64,000 bases of DNA, taken from positions 26,365 through 90,364 of the forward strand of contig NZ_JAASAG010000017.1 of assembly GCF_012726265.1 (NCBI RefSeq), read 5' to 3'. The notes beneath the pieces were generated by a model. That model saw only the letters and a list, made by a program, of their open reading frames with translations. It did not search any database and was not told the DNA's origin. Positions 31,801 to 43,800 of the stretch are shown here, in pieces. Source of the DNA: Streptomyces sp. HNM0575. GTDB lineage: Bacteria > Actinomycetota > Actinomycetes > Streptomycetales > Streptomycetaceae. A program made the translations under genes and the position numbers. Each line of letters starts with the position of its first letter. The stretch's first letter is position 1.

Positions 31801-34800
31801 GGATTCCTGCACGACGCGGCCGACTTCGACCCCGGCTTCTTCGGCATCTCACCGCGCGAGGCCCTGGCGATGGACCCGCAGCAGCGGCTTCTGCTGGAGA
31901 CCGCCTGGGAGACCTTCGAACGCTGCGGCATCGATCCGGCGACGCTGCGCGGCAGCCGCACCGGCACCTTCATCGGCGCCGGATACCAGGACTACACGAG
32001 CGGTGTGCCCGGCGGAGCCGACGGCTCCGAAGGCCACATGATCACCGGCACGCTCTCCAGCGTCCTGTCGGGACGCATGGCCTACCTCTTCGGGCTGGAA
32101 GGCCCGGCCGTCACCCTCGACACGGCCTGCTCCTCGTCGCTGGTCGCCCTGCACATGGCCTGCCAGTCGCTGCGCGAGGGCGAGAGCTCCCTCGCCCTGG
32201 CGGGCGGCGTCAGCGTCATGGCCACTCCCGGCGCGTTCGTCGGCTTCAGCCGCCAGCGCGCCCTCGCCCCCGACGGCCGCTGCAAGGCCTACTCCGACGC
32301 CGCCGACGGCATGACCCTCGCCGAAGGCACCGGCCTCGTGATGCTGGAGAGGCTCTCCGACGCCCGGCGCAACGGGCACCCGGTGCTCGCCGTCGTACGC
32401 GGCTCCGCCATGAACCAGGACGGCGCCTCCAACGGGCTGACCGCGCCCAACGGGCCCTCGCAGCAGCGCGTCATCGAACAGGCCCTCGCCAACGCACGCC
32501 TCAGCCCCGGCGAAGTCGACGCCGTCGAGGGGCACGGCACCGGCACGGCCCTCGGCGACCCCATCGAGGCGCAGGCGCTGCTGGCGACCTACGGGCAGGA
32601 CCGCGACGCCGAACGGCCCCTGCTGCTGGGCTCGGTGAAGTCCAACATCGGCCACACCCAGATGGCTTCGGGCGTCGCCGGAGTCATCAAGATGGTCATG
32701 GCCCTCCGGGAGGGGCGGCTGCCCAGGACCCTGCACGTGGACCGTCCCTCGACCAAGGTCGACTGGTCCACGGGCGCCATCGAGCTGCTGACCGAGGAAG
32801 CGGACTGGCCCGGCACCGGACGGGCCCGCCGCGCCGGAGTCTCCTCCTTCGGGCTCAGCGGCACCAACGTCCACACCATCCTCGAAGAGGCCCCGGCGGA
32901 GACCGCGCCGTCGGCCGCGGAACGCGACGGCGACGCGGAGACGACCCCCGACGCGGAGACGACCCCCGACGCGGAGACGGCCGCCGACGCGCCCGAGGAG
33001 GGCGAGGAGAGCGAGGAGGGCGCGCCCCGCCTCCCGCATCCGGAGATCTCCACCTGGCCGGTGCTCGTCTCCGCCCGCACGGACGACGCGTTGCGCGACC
33101 AGGCCGGCGCCCTGCTGGGGCTACTGGAGCGGCAACCGGAGACGGACACCCCGGACCTGGCATGGAGCCTCGCCACCGGACGTTCCGCCTTCGAACGCCG
33201 GGCCGCCGTCCTCGCCGCCGACCGCGACACCCTCGTCCGCGGCCTGACCGCGCTGCGCGACGAACGGCCCGACGCCGCACTCGTCCAGGGCACCGCCTCC
33301 CGGGGCCGCACCGCGGTGGTCTTCTCGGGGCAGGGGAGTCAGCGTCTCGGTATGGGGCGGGAGTTGTACGGGCGTTTTCCGGTGTTCGCGGAGGCGTTCG
33401 ATGCGGTGGCGGCGTTTGTGGATGTGGAGTTGGAGCGTCCGCTGCGTGAGGTGGTGTGGGGTGATGACGAGGAGGCGCTGAACCGTACGGGGTGGGCGCA
33501 GCCCGCTCTGTTCGCGTTGGAGGTGGCTCTTTTCCGGCTCGTGGAGTGGCTGGGGGTGAGTCCGGATCATCTTGCGGGTCATTCGATCGGTGAGATCGCG
33601 GCGGCGCATGTGGCGGGTGTTCTGTCGTTGGAGGATGCGTGTGCGTTGGTGTGTGCGCGTGCGCGGTTGATGGAGGCGCTGCCTGAGGGTGGTGCGATGG
33701 TCGCGGTGGAGGCGGCGGAGGCGGATGTGGTGCCGCTGCTGGGCGAGGGTGTGTCGCTGGCGGCGGTGAACGGGCCGTCCTCGGTGGTCGTGGCCGGTGA
33801 TGAGGCGGCTGTGCTTCAGATTGCCGAGCGGTTCGAGGCGCAGGGTGTGCGTACGCGGCGGTTGCGGGTCTCGCATGCGTTCCATTCGCCGTTGATGGAG
33901 CCGGTGTTGGAGGAGTTCCGTGCGGTGGTGTCGGGGTTGTCGTTCGAGCGGCCGCGGATTCCGGTGGCGGTCTCGGGCGATGTGTGTGATCCGGAGCACT
34001 GGGTGCGGCACGTCCGCGACACCGTCCGCTTCGACGACGCCGTCCGCACCCTCCACGAGGACGGTGTGACGACCGTCCTCGAACTCGGCCCCGACTCCGT
34101 GCTGTGCGGCATGGCACACGAGCGCGCCACGGAAGCCGGCGCGCACCTGCTCCCCGCACTCCGCAAGGACCGCGAGGAGGAGCCCGGACTGCTCGCCGCC
34201 GTCGCCGGCCTGCACACACGGGGCACCGCCGTCGACTGGAACGCCCTCTTCGACGGCGCCGGCACCGACTGGGTCGACCTGCCCACCTACCCCTTCCAGC
34301 ACCGGCGTTACTGGCCCGAGGCCGAGACCGCGCCGCCCGGTCCCAAGACCGCCGACCCGGCCGACGCCGAACTGTGGTCCGCCGTCGAACGCGAGGACCC
34401 GGCCCTCGTCGCCTCCGTACTCGACCTCGACGAGACCACCGCCGGTGCCGTCGTCCCGGCCCTCTCCTCCTGGCGCCGCCGCAGGCAGCAGCAGTCCACC
34501 CTCGACGGCTGGCGCTACGGCGTGCACTGGCGGCCCGTCACCGTCTCCGGCACCCTCACCGGCGAATGGCTCGTCCTCACGCCCGAGGGACACGACGGGG
34601 GCGAACTGACCGGTGCGCTCGGCGCCCGCGCCACCGTGCTGGAGACCACCGCGGACAGCCGGGAGGCACTGGCGGCACGGCTGAGTGAACTCGTCGCCGA
34701 CGGGCCGCGGTTCGCAGGCGTCCTCTCCCTGCTCGCAGCGGGGGAGAGCGAAGGCGGGGTTCCCGGCCACGGGGTGCCCGCCTGCCTCACCCGTACCGTC

Positions 34801-37800
34801 ACCGCCGTGCAGGCGCTCAGCGACGCCGGCTACGAGGCGCCTCTGTGGTGCGTCACCCGGGGCGCCGTATCGGTCGGCCGGTCCGAGGACCTCCGCAGCC
34901 CCGAACAGGCCGCCCTGTGGGGCCTGGGCCGTGTCGTCGCACTCGAACACCCCCTGCGCTGGGGCGGGTTGATCGACCTGCCGCAGCAGCCCGATCAGCA
35001 CACCCTGCGCCGGATCGCCGGCGTCCTGGCCTCCGGCGACGGCGAGGACCAGGTCGCCGTACGGGCCTCCGGCGTCTACGCACGCCGCCTCGCGCACAGC
35101 CCGGCGCCCTCCCTGCGCGGCGACGAGCGGCGCCGGCTGCGGCCCGACGGCACCGTGCTGATCACCGGCGGCACCGGAGCGCTCGGCGCACATGTCGCAC
35201 GCGCACTGGCCGCCGCGGACACCGGCTCGCTGCTGCTGCTCAGCAGGCGGGGATCCGAGGCCCCCGGCGCGGCGGAACTGGCCGCCGAACTGACCGGCCT
35301 GGGCGCCGAAGTGACCATCGCCGCCTGCGACGCCGCCGACCGGGACGCGCTCGCCGCCGTCCTCGGCGAGCACACCGTCACCGCCGTCGTCCACACCGCC
35401 GGCGTCGTCGAGGACTCCCTCGTCGAGGACCTGACGCCCGCGGACTTCGCCACCGTGCTGAGCGCCAAGGCCGACGCCGTGCGCAACCTGCACGAACTGA
35501 CGGGAGAACTCGACGCGTTCGTGCTGTTCTCCTCCACCGCGGCCGTCCTCGGCGCCGCCGGACAGGGCAGCTACGCCGCCGCCAACGCCTACCTCGACGC
35601 GTTCGCCGAGCACCGCCGCGCCCAGGGCCTGCCCGCCACCTCCATCGCCTGGGGCCCGTGGGCCGGCGGCGGCATGGCAGGCGACAACGAAGGCGTCGAG
35701 GCCCGGCTGCGGCGCGGCGGATTCACGCCGCTGCCGCCCGAGCAGGCCCTCGCCGCCCTGTGGCAGGCCGTCGACGGCGGCGAGAGCGCGGTCACCGTCG
35801 CCGACATCGACTGGAACCGGTTCCTGCCCGCGATCGCCGGACTGCGCTCCGCGCCCCTGGTCGAGGAGCTGCCCGAGGTCAAGCGCATGAGGGCCTCCGG
35901 ACGCGGCTCCGAGCCGGCGGACGAACCGCGGCTGCGGCAGGAACTGACCGGGCTGTCCGACGCCGACCGCAAGCGTGCCGTGCTGGACCTGGTACGCGGC
36001 CAGATCGCCGCCGTACTCGGCCACGCCGACACCCGCGACATCGAACCCGACCGCGCCTTCCGCGACTTGGGCTTCGACTCGCTGACCACCCTGGAGCTGC
36101 GCAACCGCCTCGCCGCCGCGTCGGGCCTGAGCCTGGCGGCCTCCGTCGTCTACGACTACCCCAGCCCGCTGGAGCTCGCCGGCTTCCTCCTCGCCGAACT
36201 CGCCCACGTCACAGGCGAGTCCGCACCCGCCGCCCCCGCGCTCGCGCCCGTGGCGGCCGTATCGGGCGCCGTCGGGGACGATCCCGTCGCCGTCGTCGGC
36301 ATCGGCTGCCGCTTCCCGGGAGGCGTCACCGGCCCCGAGGAGATGTGGGACCTGCTGGCCTCGGGCCGCGACGGCGTCAGCCCCTTCCCCGCCGACCGCG
36401 GCTGGGACCTGGCCGCACTGGCCGGCGGGGCGTCCGCCACCCGCGAAGCCGGATTCCTCAGCGGCATCGCCGACTTCGACGCCTCCTTCTTCGGCATCTC
36501 ACCGCGCGAGGCCCTGGCGATGGACCCCCAGCAGCGGCTGCTGCTGGAGACCTCGTGGGAGGCGATCGAGCGCGCCGGAATCGACCCGGGCACGCTGCGC
36601 GGCTCCCGCACCGGCGTCTTCGTCGGCACCAACGGCCAGGACTACGAGTCCGTGCTGCGCCGCAGCGTCGACGAGGACATGCGCGGCTACCTCGCCACCG
36701 GCACCACCGCCAGCATCATGTCCGGGCGGCTCGCCTACGTACTGGGCCTGGAGGGCCCGGCCGTCACCGTCGACACCGCCTGCTCCTCGTCGCTGGTGGC
36801 GCTCCACTGGGCGCTGCGCGCCCTGCGCACCGGCGAATGCGAACTCGCCCTCGCCGGCGGCGTGTCGGTGATGTCCGGACCCGACTCGTTCATCGAGTTC
36901 ACCAGCCAGGGCGGCCTCGCCCCCGACGGCCGCTGCAAGGCGTTCGCCGACGGCGCCGACGGCACCGCCTGGTCCGAGGGCGTCGGCGTCCTCGTACTGG
37001 AGCCGCTGTCGGCAGCGCTGCGCAACGGGCACGACGTGTGGGGCGTCGTACGCGGCTCCGCCGTCAACTCCGACGGCGCCTCCAACGGGCTGACCGCGCC
37101 CAACGGGCCCTCGCAGCAGCGCGTCATCGGCAACGCACTCGCCGACGCCGCCCTCACACCCGGCGACATCGACGCACTGGAGGCCCACGGCACCGGCACC
37201 GAACTCGGCGACCCCATCGAGGCGCAGGCGCTGCTGGCGACCTACGGGCAGGACCGCGACGCCGAACGGCCCCTGCTGCTGGGCTCGGTGAAGTCCAACA
37301 TCGGGCACGCCCAGGCCGCCGCGGGCGCGGCCGGCGTCATCAAGATGCTGCTGGCGATGCGCCACGGGCAGCTGCCCAAGACCCTCCACGTGGACGCACC
37401 CACCTCGCACGTCGACTGGTCCTCCGGCGCCCTGTCCCTGCTGCACGAGACCGCGGAGTGGCCGCAGACCGGACACCCGCGCCGCGCCGGCGTCTCCGCC
37501 TTCGGGCTCAGCGGCACCAACGCGCACGTCGTCGTCGAGCAGGCCCCCGACGCGGCGCCCGCCACGGACACCCCCGTGGAACCCGTCGCCACGCCGGCCG
37601 CCGTGCCCTGGATCGTCTACGGGCGCACCGCGGAAGCACTCGAGGAGCAACTGGCCGCTCTCGAGGGCCACATGGCGCGCAACCCGCAGCTGACGGCCCT
37701 GGACGTCGGCTACTCCCTGGCCACCGGCCGCACGCCGTTCCCGCACCGGGCCGTGCTGCTCGCCGAAGGCGACGGCGGCACGCGCGCCGTCACCGAAGCC

Positions 37801-40800
37801 GCCCGCACCGTGCGCAAGGGCGCACGCGGCAAGACCGCGGTGGTCTTCTCGGGTCAGGGGAGTCAGCGTCTTGGTATGGGGCGGGAGTTGTACGGGCGTT
37901 TTCCGGTGTTCGCGGAGGCGTTCGATGCGGTGGCGGCGTTTGTGGATGTGGAGTTGGAGCGTCCGCTGCGTGAGGTGGTGTGGGGTGATGAAGAGGAGGC
38001 GCTGAACCGTACGGGGTGGGCGCAGCCTGCTCTGTTCGCGCTGGAGGTCGCCCTCTTCCGCCTGATCGAATCGTGGGGCATCGAACCCGACCACCTTGCG
38101 GGTCATTCGATCGGTGAGATCGCGGCGGCGCATGTGGCGGGTGTTCTGTCGTTGGAGGATGCGTGTGCGTTGGTGTGTGCGCGTGCGCGGTTGATGGAGG
38201 CGCTGCCCGAGGGTGGTGCGATGGTCGCGGTGGAGGCGGCGGAGGCGGATGTGGTGCCGCTTCTGTCGGAGGGTGTGTCGCTGGCGGCGGTGAACGGGCC
38301 GTCCTCGGTGGTCGTGGCCGGTGATGAGGCGGCTGTGCTTCAGATTGCCGAGCGGTTTGAGGCGCAGGGTGTGCGTACGCGGCGGTTGCGGGTCTCGCAT
38401 GCGTTCCATTCGCCGTTGATGGAGCCGGTGTTGGGGGATTTCCGTGCCGTGGTGTCGGGGTTGTCGTTCGAGCGGCCGCGGATTCCGGTGGCGGTCTCGG
38501 GCGATGTGTGTGATCCGGAGCACTGGGTGCGGCACGTCCGCGACACCGTCCGCTTCGCCGACGCCGTCCGCACCCTCCACGAGGACGGCGTGACGACCGT
38601 CCTCGAACTCGGCCCCGACGGCACCCTGTCGGCGCTCGCCGCCGCCCTGCTGCCCGAGGACAGCCTCACCACGCCCCTGCTGCGCAAGGACCGCGGTGAG
38701 GAGGCCGCCCTCGCCACCGCGCTCGGGCTCGTGCACGCGCCCGGCCGCACCGGAAGCACCGTCGACTGGCAGGCCTACTTCGCCGGGACCGGCGCCCGCC
38801 GCGTCGACCTGCCCACCTACGCCTTCCAGCGCGAGCGGTACTGGCCCACCACGTCCGACGGCGCCGTACCCGCCCCCGACACCGCCGACGCGGAACTGTG
38901 GGCCGCCGTCGAACGCGGCGACCCCGGCGCACTGGCCTCCGTACTCGACGTGGACGAGACGACCGCCGGTACCCTCGCCCCCGCCCTCTCCTCCTGGCGG
39001 CGCCGCAGCCGAGCCCGCTCCGCGGCCGGAAGCTGGCGGTACGAGGTGACATGGGAGCGGCTCGCGCAGCCGCAGGCAGCCGAACCGGCTCCGGGCACAA
39101 GGACGTTGATGCTCGTGCCGTCCGCCGCCGACGGCGACGAGTGGGCCCGCGATACGGCGTCCGCGCTCGGCGCGGAGATCGTGCTCGTCCCCGAACACCC
39201 CACGTCCGACGGCTCGTTCGTGCGGGAGCTGAGCGAAACCGCCGCCGCGGGCGAGGAGTTCGGCGCGGTCGTCGCCCTGACGCCCTCGGAGCACGGCGCG
39301 CCTCTTCCCGTCACGGCCCGTCCGTCGGTGCTCCTGGAGACCCTGGCGGACTCCGGCATCACCGCACCCCTGTGGTGCGTCACCCGCGGCGCCGCCGCCG
39401 TCGGCGCCGAGGAGGCCGCCGACCCCGCCCAGGCCGCCGTCTGGGGCGAAGGGCTCGTCGCCGCGCTCGAACACCCCGACCGCTGGGGCGGGTTGATCGA
39501 CCTGCCCGCCGGACCCGGCACCGCCACAAGCCCCGCCGCGGGCACCGCCGTCGCCGCCGCGCTGTCGCGTCCCGACGGCGAGGACCAGCTCGCCGTCCGC
39601 GACAACGCCACATACGGCAGGCGGCTCACCCGCGCCACCACAGCTGCCGACGCGGCCGCCTGGACCCCGTCCGGCACGGTGCTCGTCGCCGGCGGCACCG
39701 GACCGCTCGGCGGACACGTCGCGCGCTGGCTCGCCCGCGAAGGCGCCGGACATCTCGTGCTCACCGGCCCGGACGCCGTCACCGGCCCCGAAAACGAGGC
39801 GCTCGCAGGGGAGTTGGAGTCCCTCGGCGCAGCCGTCACGCTCGCGCCCTGCGACCTGCGCGACAGCGAAGCGACGACCGCCGTGCTGGAGGGCATCGGT
39901 GACGAGACGCCGCTGACCGCGGTCGTATACGCCGGCGAGGAGGCCGCCCCCGACACCGGTGACTCCGCGGAGACCTCCTGGCCGGCGGGCGCCGCCACCC
40001 TGGACGCCCTGCTGGCCGGCCGAGAGCTGGAGGCGTTCGTCCTGCTCGGCTCCGTAGCCGGAGTGTGGGGCCTGCGGGGCCAGTACGCGCAGGCCGCCCA
40101 CGCGGCGTCCCTGGAGGCGCTGGCCCGTACGCGGCGTGCCCGCGGCCGGGCCGCGCTGTCCGTCGCCTGGGGCCCGTGGGCGCAGACCACCGACGCGTCC
40201 ACCGCGAACCATCTGCGGCTGAGCGGACTTCCCGTGATGGACGCCGAGCCCGCCATGGCGGCCCTCGGCCGCGCCGTGGCCTGCGACGGTCCCGCCGTCG
40301 CCGTCGCCGACGTGCGCTGGGAGACCTTCGCGCCCGCCTTCGCCGGGGACCGCGGCCACGCCCTGTTCACCGGCGTCCCCGAGGCGCGCCGTGCCCTGGA
40401 GGAGGCGCGTGGCGCCCGCCGGGAGGCCGCCGGGGCCGCCGCCTCGCTGCGCACGCGGCTGTCGGCGCTGCCGGAGGGCGAACGCAGCGGCGAACTCCTC
40501 GCTCTCGTACGGGAGAAGGCCGCCCAGGTGCTGGGGCACAGTGGACCGGAGGCCATCGAACCCGACGTGCCCTTCCGTGACCTGGGCTTCGACTCCCTGG
40601 CCGGAGTGGACCTGCGCGACCGGCTCGCCGCGGGCACCGGCCTGCCGCTTCCCGCGACCCTCGTCTTCGACCAGCCGACCGCACGGGAACTGGCCGGGCA
40701 TCTGGTGGCGCAGCTGCTCGGCGAGAGCGCGGCCGCACCGCAGGCCGCCCTCGTGCCCGCGGCCCAGGGCGCGGCCGACGACCCGATCGCGATCGTCGGC

Positions 40801-43800
40801 ATGGCCTGCCGCTACCCCGGAGGCGTCCGCTCCCCGGAGGACCTGTGGCGACTGCTGGCCGAGGAGACCGACGCCGTCGGCGAGATGCCCGCCGACCGCG
40901 GCTGGGACCTCGACGCGCTCTTCGACGGCGGGCAGAGCGTCACCCGCCACGGCGGATTCCTGGACGACGCCGCCGAGTTCGACCCCGGCCTGTTCTCCGT
41001 CTCGCCGCGCGAGGCCCTGGTGATGGACCCGCAGCAGCGGCTGGTGCTGGAGTCCGCGTGGGAGGCGCTGGAGCGGGCCGGGATACCGCCGTCCGCGCTG
41101 CGCGGCAGCCAGACCGGCGTGTTCGTCGGCGGCGGCACCGGCGAGTACCGGGCGCCCGCCGAACTCGTCGGCCAGGAGTGGCAGACCGCCCAGTCGGCGA
41201 GCCTGCTCTCCGGACGCCTCGCCTACACCTTCGGCCTCAACGGGCCCACCGTGTCCGTCGACACGGCCTGCTCCTCGTCGCTGGTCGCGCTCCACCTGGC
41301 CGCCCAGGCGCTGCGCTCCGGCGAGTGCTCCATGGCGCTCGCCGGCGGCGTGACGGTCATGTCCACACCGGTCGGCTTCATCGAGTTCAGCGCCCAGGGC
41401 GCCCTCTCGCCCGACGGCCGGTGCAAGGCCTTCTCCGACGACGCCGACGGCACCGGCTGGTCCGAGGGCGTCGGCATGCTCGTCGTCGAACGCCTCTCCG
41501 ACGCGCAGCGCAACGGGCACCGGGTGCTCGCCGTCGTACGGGGCAGCGCCATCAACTCCGACGGCGGCTCCAACGGCCTGACGGCGCCCAGCGGTTCGGC
41601 GCAGCAGAAGGTCATACGCCAGGCGCTGGCCAACGCGGGCCTCGCACCGTCGCAGGTGGACGCCGTCGAGGCGCACGGCACGGGCACCACGCTCGGCGAC
41701 CCCATCGAGGCGCAGGCGCTCATGGCCACCTACGGCACCGGCCGGGAGACCCGACGGCCGCTGCTGCTGGGCACCGTGAAGTCCAACATCGGCCACACCC
41801 AGGCCGCTTCGGGTGTCGCGGGCGTCATCAAGATGGTCATGGCGATGCGCCACGGCGAACTGCCCCGCACCCTGCACGTGGAGACGCCCACCACGCACGT
41901 GGACTGGAGCGGCGGAGCCGTCGAGGTGCTCACCGGCCGCACCCCGTGGCCCGAGCGGCCCGAACTCGACGTACCGCGGCGCAGCGGCATCTCCTCCTTC
42001 GGCGCCAGCGGCACCAACGCCCACCTCGTCCTGGAGGAGGCGCCGCACGCCGAAGAGCCGGCGCCCGCGGTCGACCGCGTCCCCGAGGTGCTGCCGCTGC
42101 TGGTCTCCGCCCGCACACCCGCCGCACTGCGGGACCAGGCGGCCGCGTTGCTCTCCCGGCTGGAGACGGACGGCTCGACGGCGTCCGGCGGCGACGTGGC
42201 GGGCACCGGGGTCCGGCCCGTCCTCACGGACCTGGCGTTCTCCGCCGCCACGACCCGTGGCGCCTTCGAATACCGGGCGGCCGTCGTCGCGGGAGGCCAC
42301 GAGAGCCTCGCCGAGGGGCTCGCCGCCGTCGCCGCCGGCGGCAGCGCGCCGCACGTGCTGCACGGCGAGGCCCTGCGCACCGGCCGCACCGCCTTCGTGT
42401 TCTCCGGGCAGGGCAGCCAGCGCCTCGGCATGGGGCAGGAGTTGTACGGGCGCTTCCCCGTCTTCGCGGACGCCCTGGACGCCGTGCTGGAGCACCTCGA
42501 CCCGGGCGTGCGGGAGGTGATGTGGGGCGCCGAGCAGGAGCAGCTCAACCGCACCGGCTGGGCCCAACTCGCCCTGTTTGCCCTGGAGGTGGCGCTCTAC
42601 CGCCTCCTGGAGTCCTGGGAGGTCCGCCCCGACTTCGTCGCTGGGCACTCCATCGGCGAGATCGCAGCCGCCCACGTGGCGGGCGTCCTCTCCCTGGCGG
42701 ACGCCTGCACCCTGGTCTCGGCACGCGCCCGGCTGATGGAGGCGCTTCCGGCCCGGGGCGTGATGACGGCCGTCCGCGCCTGCGAGGAGGACGTGCGCGC
42801 CCGGCTCGTCGACGGGGTGTCCCTCGCCGCCGTCAACGGACCGCGCTCGGTGGTGATCGCCGGGGACGAGAAGGCCGTCGAGGAGGTCGCAGGGCACTGG
42901 GAGGCCACGCGCCTGCCCGTCTCGCACGCGTTCCACTCCGCGCACATGGACCCGATGCTGGAGGACTTCGCGGCCGTCGTGCGCGGTCTGACGTTCCACG
43001 AGCCGCGCGTCCCGCTCGTCGCCGCCGGAGCGCACGGCACCGGCGAGAAGGAGATCACCTCGCCCGGGTACTGGGTGCGGCACGTGCGGGAGACGGTCCG
43101 CTTCGCGGACGCCGTCCGCACCCTCGCGGAGCGCGGAGCCACCGCCTTCGTCGAGGTCGGCCCGGACGGCTCCCTGTGCGCGCCGGCCGCGGAGTCCGCT
43201 CCGGACGGGGCGCTGACCGTACCCGTGCTGCGCAAGGAGCGGGGCGAGGAGACGACGCTCGTCACGGCCCTGGCGCGGCTGCACACCCGCGGCGTGAGCG
43301 TCGGCTGGGAGGCCTTCTTCGAAGGGACCGGCGCCCGCGCCGTGGACCTGCCCACCTATCCCTTCCAGCACCAGCGGTTCTGGCCCGAGCACATGCCGCA
43401 TCCCGGCGCCGCCACGTCCGCGCCACGGCCGGGCGCAGGCGGCAGCCACCTCGAATCCACCGACGACGCCTTCTGGGAGGCCGTCGGCAGCGAGGACTTC
43501 GGCTCCCTGGAGTCCACGCTCCAAGTCGACGGCGACTCGCTCGCGCAGGTCCTGCCCGCACTGCTGGAATGGCGCCGCCACCAGCACGACCAGGCCGTCG
43601 TCGACAGCTGGCGCCACCGCATCCACTGGAAGCCGCTACAGCAGCCGACCGGCACACCCGGCGGCCGCTGGCTCGCCGTCGTACCGCACGGCACAGGCGA
43701 CGGGCGAAGCGGCGACCAGGAGTGGATCTCCGCCGCGCTCGCCGCGGCCGGCGCCGGCGGCACCAGCGTCCAGACCGTCGAAGTCCCGGCCGCCGGACGG

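Larger units (their letters stand above)
31609..36210 (+). other. PKS module D: KS-AT(malonyl)-KR(B type)-ACP
   Basis: KS Cys 32128; AT from 33310, Ser 33583; KR from 35146 with VED in place of LDD (the diagnostic last Asp is kept, so B type) and Tyr 35572; ACP Ser 36079. The KS-AT linker holds an 18-bp repeat coding DAETTP. The AT is nearly identical at DNA level to that of module E. Confidence 0.9.

Noticed and set aside
39667..40300. Active KR in module E
   Set aside because: The nucleotide loop is present, but the aligned Lys, Tyr and Asn are Trp, Gln and Ala; the Tyr two residues earlier is out of register.
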